Source: DATMER01 sp036277235
GTDB lineage: Bacteria; Acidobacteriota; Thermoanaerobaculia; Multivoradales; UBA5704
Assembly (NCBI GenBank): GCA_036277235.1
Contig: DASUNJ010000758.1
Location: 1 to 31,765 of the forward strand
Direction of reading: 5' to 3'
Length of the DNA stretch: 31,765 nt
The number at the start of each line of letters is the position of its first letter. The first letter of the stretch is position 1. The notes beneath the pieces are model-generated. The model did not search any database. It saw nothing but the letters and a program-made list of their open reading frames with translations, and was not told the DNA's origin. The position numbers and the translations under genes were made by a program. Positions 25,223 through 31,765 of this stretch are shown here, piece after piece.

Positions 25223-27801
25223 GCAGCGAGCTCAAGACCCTCATCGGGAAGCTCAACCCGGTCTGCCGGCGCGGCCTGGAGACCGCGGCGGCTCTCTGCG
25301 TGGGTCAGACCCACTACAACGTCGAGGTCGAGCACCTGCTCCTGAAGCTCCTCGACCTGCCGGCCACCGATCTCGGCCCGGTGCTGCGCTACTACGCGGT
25401 CGATCCGGGCGAGCTGTCGCGGCAGCTCAACCAGGCCATGGAGCGCTTCGACCGCGGCAACGGCCGCACGCCGGCCATGTCGCCGCAGATCCTGCGCCTG
25501 CTCCGCGAAGGATGGTCGCTCTCCTCGCTCCACCTGGAAGCGTCCGCCATCCGTTCCGGAGCCCTGCTCCTGGCCCTGTATGAGGACGACGCGCTGCGGA
25601 CGACCATCCACGAGTCCTGCCCGCTCCTGGCCCGCATCCCGAGGGAGTCGCTGCGCGAGACCCTGCGCGACCTGATCCGCGACTCTGCCGAGGAGACCGG
25701 GGCGCCGACCACTCCGAACGGAAATACTGCGAAGTCCGAAGGGACCCCGATGGCGGCTCCGAAGGGAACCACCGCCCTCGACAAGTACACGCTCGACCTG
25801 ACCGCCGACGCCCGGGGCGGCCGCATCGATCCCATCCGCGGGCGCGATCTGGAGATCCGCCAGGTGATCGACATCCTGACCCGCCGCCGGCAGAACAACC
25901 CGATCCTGGTCGGTGAAGCGGGCGTGGGCAAGACCGCCATCGCCGAAGGGTTCGCCCTGCGGATCGCGGCGGGAGAAGTCCCCCGGCCTCTGCGCGAGAT
26001 CGTGCTGCGCATCCTGGACCTGGGGCTCCTCCAGGCCGGCGCCGGGGTCAAGGGCGAGTTCGAAGAGCGGCTCAAGTCGGTGATCTCGGAGGTCAAGGCC
26101 TCGCCGAAGCCGGTGATCCTCTTCATCGACGAGGCGCACACCCTGATCGGCGCGGGCGGCCAGGCCGGCCAGGGCGACGCGGCCAACCTGCTCAAGCCCG
26201 CCCTCGCCCGCGGCGAGCTGCGCACCATCGCCGCCACCACCTGGTCCGAATACAAGAAATATTTCGAAAAGGACCCGGCGCTCACTCGCCGCTTCCAGCT
26301 CGTCAAGGTCGAAGAGCCCGACGAGGAAGGCGCTCTCGACATGCTGCGCGGCATCGCCCCGCACCTGGAAAAGCATCACGGCGTGCAGATCCTCGACGAG
26401 GCCGTGCGCAGCTCCGTGGCGCTCTCCCACCGCTACCTCTCCGAAAGGCGCCTGCCCGACAAGGCCATCGGCGTGCTCGACACCGCCGCCGCCCGCGTGG
26501 CGCTCGCCCAGGAGGGGACGCCCGCCGCCGTCGAAGACCTCGACCGCCGCATCCGCATCGCCGAAGCCGAGTTGGACGTGCGCAAGCGCGCCGACGGCAA
26601 GCCCCCGCAGGGACCGACCGCATCCGAGCTCGAAGAAGAGATCTCCGGCCTCCAAAAAGAGAGAGAAAGCGTCCGGGAACGCTGGGGCAAGGAGCGCGAT
26701 CTCGTCGCGGAGATCCGCAAGCTCTCCGGCAACGGAAGCTCGGAGCACATGGCCGACCTCCGCCGCCAGCTCGACGCGCTGCAGGAGCCCGAGCCCCTGG
26801 TGCCGCTCTCCGTGGACTCCCGCTCCGTGGCCGGCGTCGTCTCGGGCTGGACCGGCATCCCGGTGGGCCGCATGCTCGCCGACGAGATCCGCAGCGTCAT
26901 GAACCTGAAGGACCGCATGGCCGAGCGCATCGTCGGCCAGCCGCAGGCGCTCGACGCGATCGCCCGCCGGATCGCAACATCCCGAGCCGGCCTCGAAGAT
27001 CCCTCCAAGCCCAAGGGCGTGTTCCTCCTCGTGGGTCCCACGGGCGTGGGCAAGACCGAGACCGCGCTGACGCTCTCCGACCTGCTCTACGGCGGCGAGC
27101 GCAACCTGATCTCCTTCAACATGTCCGAGTTCCAGGAGGCCCACTCCGTTGCGACCCTGAAGGGCGCGCCGCCGGGCTACGTCGGCTACGGCAAGGGAGG
27201 CGTGCTCACCGAGGCCGTGCGCCGCCGGCCGTGGAGCGCCGTGCTCTTCGACGAGATCGAAAAGGCCCATCCGGACGTGATCGATCTCTTCTATCAGGTT
27301 TTCGACAAGGGCATCCTGGAAGACGGCGAGGGCGTGCCGGTCGACTTCAAGCACACGGTGATCCTGCTCACCTCGAACGCCGCCGCCGAAGTGATCGAGG
27401 ACGCCTGCCGCGAGGGAGCGCGCCCCGATCCGGCTGCACTGCTGGAAGAGCTCCGCCCGGCCCTGCTGCGCTGGTTCCGTCCGGCCCTCCTGGCGCGGCT
27501 GGTGATCGTGCCCTACTACACGCTGGGCGCCGACGAGATCGTGCGCATCGTGGAGCTCAAGCTGCGCTCGATCAAGCAGCGCATCCGCGAGAACCACGCC
27601 GCCGAGCTGACCTTCGACGAGGGCCTGATCGAATCCCTGGCCGGCCGCTGCAATCCCGAGAGCGGAGCCCGCGAGATCGATCAGATTTTGACGCAGACCC
27701 TCCTGCCCGAGCTGTCGACGAGAATCCTCGAGCGCATGGCGAAGGGCGTGAGCTTCACAAAGATCCACGTCTCGGTGGACGAGATGGGGAGATTCATCTG
27801 A
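25219..27801 (+). CDS. clpV: T6SS sheath-recycling AAA+ ATPase ClpV (TssH)
   Basis: The product has 860 residues, the ClpV length. An N domain (1-150) binds contracted sheath. AAA+ domain 1 has Walker A GEAGVGKT (232-239) and Walker B LFIDEAHT (about 301-308). A ClpB/ClpV middle coiled coil lies around 430-510. AAA+ domain 2 has GPTGVGKT (606-613) and Walker B VLFDEIEKAH (about 675). All nucleotide-binding motifs are intact. It is the last core T6SS gene in the operon. Confidence 0.95.
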   Translation: MSSELKTLIGKLNPVCRRGLETAAALCVGQTHYNVEVEHLLLKLLDLPATDLGPVLRYYAVDPGELSRQLNQAMERFDRGNGRTPAMSPQILRLLREGWSLSSLHLEASAIRSGALLLALYEDDALRTTIHESCPLLARIPRESLRETLRDLIRDSAEETGAPTTPNGNTAKSEGTPMAAPKGTTALDKYTLDLTADARGGRIDPIRGRDLEIRQVIDILTRRRQNNPILVGEAGVGKTAIAEGFALRIAAGEVPRPLREIVLRILDLGLLQAGAGVKGEFEERLKSVISEVKASPKPVILFIDEAHTLIGAGGQAGQGDAANLLKPALARGELRTIAATTWSEYKKYFEKDPALTRRFQLVKVEEPDEEGALDMLRGIAPHLEKHHGVQILDEAVRSSVALSHRYLSERRLPDKAIGVLDTAAARVALAQEGTPAAVEDLDRRIRIAEAELDVRKRADGKPPQGPTASELEEEISGLQKERESVRERWGKERDLVAEIRKLSGNGSSEHMADLRRQLDALQEPEPLVPLSVDSRSVAGVVSGWTGIPVGRMLADEIRSVMNLKDRMAERIVGQPQALDAIARRIATSRAGLEDPSKPKGVFLLVGPTGVGKTETALTLSDLLYGGERNLISFNMSEFQEAHSVATLKGAPPGYVGYGKGGVLTEAVRRRPWSAVLFDEIEKAHPDVIDLFYQVFDKGILEDGEGVPVDFKHTVILLTSNAAAEVIEDACREGARPDPAALLEELRPALLRWFRPALLARLVIVPYYTLGADEIVRIVELKLRSIKQRIRENHAAELTFDEGLIESLAGRCNPESGAREIDQILTQTLLPELSTRILERMAKGVSFTKIHVSVDEMGRFI

Positions 27802-27851
27802 GCCGCGTCCACCTCGTGCTCGACCAGGGGGATCTGGAGGTGCCTGAGTGA
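27798..27851 (+). pseudogene. Short remnant reading frame overlapping the clpV stop (possible lost gene start)
   Basis: From a CTG that overlaps the clpV stop codon (CTGA), the frame reads LSRVHLVLDQGDLEVPE and stops. Codon third positions are nearly all G or C, as in the T6SS genes. The text resembles the first residues of a protein coupled to clpV; a VgrG-like start is conceivable, but 17 residues cannot prove it. The ribosome-binding site of the next gene lies inside it. Confidence 0.3.
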
Positions 27852-28438
27852 AGTCATTCTGGAAGAAGCTCAATAACGTGACCCCTGGCCCCAATACATT
27901 TGGTGACATCACGCTCCAGGGCCCAAAGCTGCAGAGCCAATACGACGCGATTCTGAACCCTCCCGGCAGAATCCGGATAGAGGCAACACCGTTCGGCGGC
28001 GGCATGAACGGGTATCAATTGCGCGCCACCGAAGGTGGCGGACCAAACGTCGAAGAAGTCTACTGGTTGCCGTGGCTGGACCAACAGGTGACATCCGCCA
28101 TGAGGGCAGACTTCGAAAACAGTCACTGCAACTTCTTCCTGACGACCGGGCTGACGGGATGCCGCTTCACGGTCTCGCCCGACCTGGTCTTGCATGTTGC
28201 GGCTACGGCCGGCGGCGGAACGCACGCCAGCCGTTCCCAGGTCGAAGAAGAGTTGACGGGCCCACGGAATCCCCTCACCCGTCGGTTGTCGAGCACGCAC
28301 ACCGGCGCAGCGAACGATTTCCACTACCCGGGACTCCACCGTACCCTGGTCTTCGGCATCAAGCGGCATGCCGGTGCCTGGACCTACAAGATTTTCCGGA
28401 CCCACCCTCCTCCTGGAAGTTGGGAGACCCTGCTGTAG
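27848..28438 (+). CDS. Candidate T6SS effector with LTGC...H deamidase-like signature
   Basis: The product has 196 residues starting at GTG, with GGAGG 7 nt upstream. There is no signal peptide. The centre reads FFLTTGLTGCRFTV ... LVLHVA, with L102-T103-G104-C105 and H116. Known CNF/BLF1/CheD-type cysteine deamidases share an LxGC motif on a strand, followed 10-15 residues later by the catalytic His. The spacing (11) and the hydrophobic strands around it fit; the rest is not recognisable to me. Composition is clearly less GC-rich than the T6SS genes. Its place directly after clpV and its lack of export signal suggest a cargo effector, but no immunity gene is obvious next to it. Confidence 0.6.
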   Translation: MKSFWKKLNNVTPGPNTFGDITLQGPKLQSQYDAILNPPGRIRIEATPFGGGMNGYQLRATEGGGPNVEEVYWLPWLDQQVTSAMRADFENSHCNFFLTTGLTGCRFTVSPDLVLHVAATAGGGTHASRSQVEEELTGPRNPLTRRLSSTHTGAANDFHYPGLHRTLVFGIKRHAGAWTYKIFRTHPPPGSWETLL

Positions 28439-28439
28439 C

Positions 28440-28514
28440 TTCCGCGGGCGCGGGTCATACATCACCCTCGAGGACGGCCCTGCCCTGCAACTGCGCGTCT
28501 CCTGGCTTCACTAG
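28440..28514 (+). pseudogene. Short 3'-end remnant of an unidentified gene
   Basis: Just after the effector stop, a different frame reads FRGRGSYITLEDGPALQLR and runs to a stop at 28512-28514, with GC-rich third codon positions like the T6SS genes. It lacks a start and looks like the tail of a gene whose body is missing. Together with the fragment at 27798-27851, it suggests that the effector gene replaced or interrupted an older gene here. Confidence 0.3.
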
Positions 28515-28524
28515 ATAGATAGTC

Positions 28525-29427
28525 ATGGAACCTGGATTGCCTGACCGAGAGCGGCGCCCGCGGGATCGATCAGATCGCAGAGACGCCCGCCGCCTTGTCC
28601 TCGACCGGCCAACGGTCGTGGGTCTCGCGGCGGGGCTGGTGATGCTGCAGCTCCTGATCTTCTCGGCGGGGTTCCTGCTGGGGGCCGCCGAAGGTGTGCA
28701 GGCCCTCACCCCCCCCGACCCCCCTCTCCCGCTCCGCCCGAACACATTCGCCCCGGGAGAGGGGGGAGTCCGACTCGCGAGCTTCGCGGTCTCTCCTGTT
28801 GAGCCGGCAAGGGCTCCCGCGAGCCGTCCCGCCCCCATCCCCAAGGCAGCCGCTGCACCGAAGAAAGCGTCGCGGCCCTCGCCGCTCGCCAAAGGCTCCT
28901 TCCTCGTCCCGCCGCCGACCGTGACGGCCAAGCGCCGAACCTTGCCCGTCCGGACAACCCCGCGGCTCCATCGCTCCGCGGAGGCCTACGCTGCGATGAT
29001 CCGCGAAGCCGCCGAGAGGCACTCCGTCTCTCCCGCGCTCGTGGAAGCCGTGGCTCGGGTGGAATCGGGGTTCAACCCTCGCGCGCTGTCGCACAAGGGA
29101 GCGCGCGGCCTGATGCAGGTGATCCCGGCAACGGGCCGGCGTTTCGGCGTCCGCTCCGACAAACTGTTCGATCCGGAGCACAACCTTGCTGCCGGCACCG
29201 CCTATCTCGCCTGGCTGTCCAAGCGCTACCGCGGCAACCTGGACTTCGTCCTCGCCGCCTACAACGCAGGAGAAGGCGCGGTGGACGACCACGGCGGCAT
29301 CCCGCCCTACCGCGAGACCCGCGACTACGTACAGCGGGTGAAGGCTTCGCTGCGCTCGATCGAGGAACGGGTGGGAACGGTCACGGATGACAGTATGACG
29401 GCAGGAATGGTTACGGCAGGTCAGTAG
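28525..29427 (+). CDS. Membrane-anchored lytic transglycosylase (SLT domain)
   Basis: The product has 300 residues. A basic N-terminus of about 30 residues precedes one membrane segment (about 31-53). A Pro/Ala-rich periplasmic linker (to about 150) leads to a Slt70-type lysozyme-like domain (about 152-275). The catalytic Glu is E180 in ARVESGFNP; the family motifs GARGLMQVIPATG, NLAAGTAYLAWL and AAYNAGEGAV follow. It cleaves peptidoglycan glycan strands. With no peptidoglycan-binding domain on TssL, it may locally open the wall for T6SS assembly; this is inferred from position only. No clear Shine-Dalgarno sequence precedes the ATG. Confidence 0.85.
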   Translation: MEPGLPDRERRPRDRSDRRDARRLVLDRPTVVGLAAGLVMLQLLIFSAGFLLGAAEGVQALTPPDPPLPLRPNTFAPGEGGVRLASFAVSPVEPARAPASRPAPIPKAAAAPKKASRPSPLAKGSFLVPPPTVTAKRRTLPVRTTPRLHRSAEAYAAMIREAAERHSVSPALVEAVARVESGFNPRALSHKGARGLMQVIPATGRRFGVRSDKLFDPEHNLAAGTAYLAWLSKRYRGNLDFVLAAYNAGEGAVDDHGGIPPYRETRDYVQRVKASLRSIEERVGTVTDDSMTAGMVTAGQ

Positions 29428-29485
29428 GCCACGACTTTAGGCCGAAGGCCGCGGGATCGTGCTGGCCTTCTATTACGCGGCCCGC

Positions 29486-29491
29486 TATAAT
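29486..29491 (+). promoter_or_regulatory. Perfect -10 box (TATAAT) for higBA, implying leaderless mRNA
   Basis: TATAAT lies 7 nt before the GTG of higB, so transcription would start at or next to that GTG. No Shine-Dalgarno sequence is present. The -35 region (TGGCCT at 17-bp spacing) is weak. An in-frame ATG at 29490 is part of the -10 box and therefore unlikely to be the start. Confidence 0.55.
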
Positions 29492-29498
29492 GGCACCC

Positions 29499-29792
29499 GT
29501 GATACGCTCCTTCGCCGACCGGGGGACGGAAGACGTCTTTGACGGCCTGAGCAGCAAGGAGGCGCGGGCGGTCTGCCCCATGAGCCTATGGGCCGTCGCG
29601 CGAAGGAAGCTCGACCAGCTCAACCGCGTGCGGGCGCTCGGTGATCTCAGGATCCCGCCCGGCAACCGGCTCGAACGGCTGGTCGGGGACCGGGCAGGAC
29701 AGTACAGCATCCGGATCAACGATCAATACCGGGTATGCTTTCGCTGGAAAGAAGGTCATGCCGATGATGTCGAAATCACGGATTACCACTGA
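29499..29792 (+). CDS. higB: HigB-type mRNA interferase toxin (RelE/ParE superfamily)
   Basis: The product has 97 residues from GTG: MIRSFADRGTEDVFDG, the normal HigB start (M/V-I-x-S-F-x-D-x-x-x-E). It continues with ARRKLDQLNRVRALGDLRIPPGNRLERLVGDRAGQ... in the family pattern and ends with YSIRINDQYRVCF...VEITDYH, including the conserved final His. HigB cuts ribosome-bound mRNA. Toxin-before-antitoxin order is the rule for HigBA. It overlaps higA by 29 bases. Confidence 0.88.
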   Translation: MIRSFADRGTEDVFDGLSSKEARAVCPMSLWAVARRKLDQLNRVRALGDLRIPPGNRLERLVGDRAGQYSIRINDQYRVCFRWKEGHADDVEITDYH

Positions 29793-30117
29793 GGACCGCA
29801 GGGTGGAGCACCGGCTGCCGAAGCATCGGCCTCCCACGCATCCGGGGGAGATGCTGCTGGAGGAGTTCCTGAAGCCGCTAGGTGTCAGCCAGTCGGCCTT
29901 CGCGATCCGCCTGGGAGTCTCCTTTCCCCGCCTCAACGAGATCATTCGCGGGAAGCGCTCCGTCACCCCCGATACGGCCCTGCGGCTGGCGCGCGTGCTT
30001 GGAATGTCCGCAGACTTCTGGCTGGGGCTCCAGCAGGACTGGGATCTCTGGCACGCAATGCGAAGCGAAGATGCGGCCGCCATCGAGCGGCTCGAGCCCC
30101 TGCGGCGCCTGGGCTGA
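29764..30117 (+). CDS. higA: HigA-type antitoxin (XRE-family helix-turn-helix)
   Basis: The product has 117 residues from the ATG at 29764, which has AAGG about 7 nt upstream; ATGs at 29758 and 29767 are alternatives. HPGEMLLEEFLKPLG and the HTH (QSAFAIRLGVSFPRLNEIIRGKRSVTPDTALRLARVLG) are typical of the HigA/VapI family, as is FWLGLQQDWDLW. It neutralises HigB and represses the operon. Confidence 0.9.
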   Translation: MMSKSRITTEDRRVEHRLPKHRPPTHPGEMLLEEFLKPLGVSQSAFAIRLGVSFPRLNEIIRGKRSVTPDTALRLARVLGMSADFWLGLQQDWDLWHAMRSEDAAAIERLEPLRRLG

Positions 30118-30211
30118 AGACGCCTCTGCATCCGCCGAGCTGCTCGGCGCCGATATCCTTACGGTCCGGGAGACCCGAAAGCTCCAGGAGCCGCGCAAGC
30201 CTGCCCCCTAG

Positions 30212-31761
30212 GAGCCTGTCGGGAAACCTCCGGAGTTGCTGGGAGGTAGTAAAATCGTCGTCATGGAGACGACGCGATTCCGCAGCTACGCACCGGATCA
30301 ACTGTTGCTGCTGCCTCCCGATCTGCGCGAGTGGTTGCCGGAGGGGCATTTGGCCTACTTCCTTCTCGATGTCATAGGGGAGTTGGATCTTTCCGAGATC
30401 TACAGCTCCTACGACGGCACGCGTGGGGGGCAGCCCGGGTTTGATCCCCGTCTGATGTTGGGATTGCTCCTGTACGGCTACTGTCTGGGGATTGTCAGCT
30501 CGCGCAAGATCGAGAGGGCGACCTATGAGAGCGTGCCGTTTCGAGTCTTGGCGGCCAATCAGCATCCCGATCACGACACGATTGCGGAGTTCCGTCGTCG
30601 CCACCTGGGAGCTCTGTCGCGATTGTTCTTCCAGATCCTTCGTCTTTGCCAGAAGGCGGGTCTGGTGCAGTTGGGTCATGTGGCTCTGGACGGCACGAAG
30701 ATGCGGGCCAATGCCTCCAAGCACAAAGCGATGAGCTACGGACGGATGAAAGAGAAGATCGCCGAGTTGGAGGCTCAGGTGCAGGAGCTTTTGGCGGAGG
30801 CTGAAGCTGCGGACGAGGCCGAGGATGCTCGCTACGGAAAGAGTCGCGGCGAAGAGTTGCCGGAGGAACTGCGTTTTCGCCAGAGCCGTCTGGAGAAGAT
30901 CCGTCAAGCCAAGGCGGCCCTGGAAGCCCAGGCCCAAGCTGAGGCGCAGCGGGCGAAGAAGCCTGAGGACAAGCCTCCCGGCTCAAACTCTGGCCAAGGA
31001 GGTGGAGAAGGTCCCCCACCGGCTTTGAAGGTTGATCCTGCGGACAAAGCGCAACGCAACTTCACCGATCCGGACTCGCGAATCATGCAAGACGGAGCAA
31101 CGAAGTCTTTCGAGCAGTGTTACAACTGCCAGGCGGCTGTAGATAGTCAGGCGCAAGTGATCGTGGCGGCACAGGTTACGCAACAGGCCAATGACAAGCA
31201 GCAGGTCAAGCCACTGCTTGAGGAGATGAAGAAGAACCTGGCGGAAAAGAAACCGCGGTCAGTGAGTGCGGATGCGGGCTACTACAGCGAAGACAATGTG
31301 CGCTACCTGGAAGGCGACGAGATCGAGGCTTATATAGCGGCGGGACGCCGGAAGCATGGCGACAAGAGCAAGGCTCCGCGCGGGCGGATCCCTTCGGGAG
31401 CGACCCTGAAAGAGCGGATGGCTCGCAAGTTGCTGACCTTGAAAGGCAAACGAGAGTACTCGAAACGCAAAGAGACGGTGGAGCCAGTGTTTGGCCAGAT
31501 TAAGGGGGTCCGCGGGCTACGTCAGTTCTCTTTGCGTGGCTTTACTGCCGTGCAGGGAGAGTGGCGCGTGATGTGTCTGACTCACAACCTGCTCAAGCTG
31601 TTTCGGAGCGGATGGACCCCTCAGGCAGCTGCCTGAGGGAGGACGCCTCAGCACTCCAGGGCGTTCGCTAGAGTTTTCTAAGCTCAGGGTCCCCCAAATC
31701 ACCGGGACTGGCTCAGATCCGGGGGAAGACACTACCTTCGCCCCGGTTATCCGACAGGCTC
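30212..31761 (+). mobile_element. Complete IS1182-family insertion sequence
   Basis: The element spans 1550 bp. The terminal inverted repeats begin GAGCCTGTCGG at both ends, 11 bp perfect and 15 of 17 over GAGCCTGTCGGnnAACC (30212-30228 and 31745-31761). CTAG flanks both sides (30208-30211 and 31762-31765), fitting a 4-bp target duplication. It encodes one intact transposase. The window ends exactly at the outer CTAG, so this may be a contig break at a repeated element. Confidence 0.88.
30263..31636 (+). CDS. IS1182-family DDE transposase
   Basis: The product has 457 residues from METTRFRSYAPDQ, the family start; a frame extension to 30236 adds nothing recognisable. It has the N-terminal DUF772-like region (LLPPDLREWLPEGHLAYFLLDV). 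A charged Ala/Glu coiled insert (about 165-250) precedes the DDE catalytic core: D143 in ALDGTKMRANASK, D337 in SADAGYYSE and E407 in TVEPVFGQIKG. The reading frame is intact, so the element may be active. Confidence 0.92.
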   Translation: METTRFRSYAPDQLLLLPPDLREWLPEGHLAYFLLDVIGELDLSEIYSSYDGTRGGQPGFDPRLMLGLLLYGYCLGIVSSRKIERATYESVPFRVLAANQHPDHDTIAEFRRRHLGALSRLFFQILRLCQKAGLVQLGHVALDGTKMRANASKHKAMSYGRMKEKIAELEAQVQELLAEAEAADEAEDARYGKSRGEELPEELRFRQSRLEKIRQAKAALEAQAQAEAQRAKKPEDKPPGSNSGQGGGEGPPPALKVDPADKAQRNFTDPDSRIMQDGATKSFEQCYNCQAAVDSQAQVIVAAQVTQQANDKQQVKPLLEEMKKNLAEKKPRSVSADAGYYSEDNVRYLEGDEIEAYIAAGRRKHGDKSKAPRGRIPSGATLKERMARKLLTLKGKREYSKRKETVEPVFGQIKGVRGLRQFSLRGFTAVQGEWRVMCLTHNLLKLFRSGWTPQAAA

Positions 31762-31765
31762 CTAG

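Noticed and set aside
1..31765. tRNA, rRNA, riboswitch or origin sequences
   Set aside because: None recognised by eye on either strand; a covariance-model scan would be needed to exclude small RNAs.

Overview
The window is GC-rich bacterial DNA. It suits an Acidobacteriota-type organism, possibly Thermoanaerobaculia. That inference rests on the secreted Calx-beta/fibronectin-III protein whose Cys-bounded C-terminal module I associate with that group, and on the base composition. No rRNA or other phylogenetic marker is present to confirm it.

Left arm (1-6.6 kb): the 3' end of a secreted Calx-beta protein runs into an unusual long hairpin. It faces a minus-strand set: beta-carbonic-anhydrase-like protein, exported D-aminoacylase-family amidohydrolase, exported cupin. 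A scar follows, where a clearly less GC-rich cytidine-deaminase-like gene abuts a vapB antitoxin whose vapC toxin is cut to 35 codons. Then come an exported alpha/beta hydrolase and a frameshifted REP-associated (Y1) transposase.

Middle (6.6-11.4 kb): a two-gene minus-strand unit encodes a cytosolic subtilisin-type (S8) protease with a large unrecognised N-terminal region, followed by a ComEC-like metallo-beta-lactamase-fold protein. It looks acquired and may be an undescribed protease/MBL module. A small coiled-coil protein with a good terminator follows. Next is a non-coding tract of about 400 bp built from degenerate repeats of about 20 bp, directly upstream of the large operon.

Right arm (11.4-28.4 kb): a compact, translationally coupled type VI secretion operon in the order tssJ-like, K, L, M, A, B, C, hcp, E, F, G, H(clpV). 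No VgrG or PAAR gene is present. TssM has a degenerate P-loop. Directly after clpV sits a lower-GC gene for a protein with an LTGC...H signature like that of the CNF/BLF1/CheD cysteine deamidases, a plausible T6SS cargo effector. It is flanked by two short gene remnants. A membrane-anchored lytic transglycosylase follows.

Right end (29.4-31.8 kb): a higBA toxin-antitoxin pair, apparently transcribed leaderless, and a complete IS1182-like element bounded by CTAG on both sides, whose end coincides with the window end.

The T6SS genes would together build the baseplate, membrane complex, sheath, tube and recycling ATPase. The transglycosylase could open peptidoglycan for assembly, and the LTGC protein could be delivered. 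Spike components would have to come from elsewhere in the genome.
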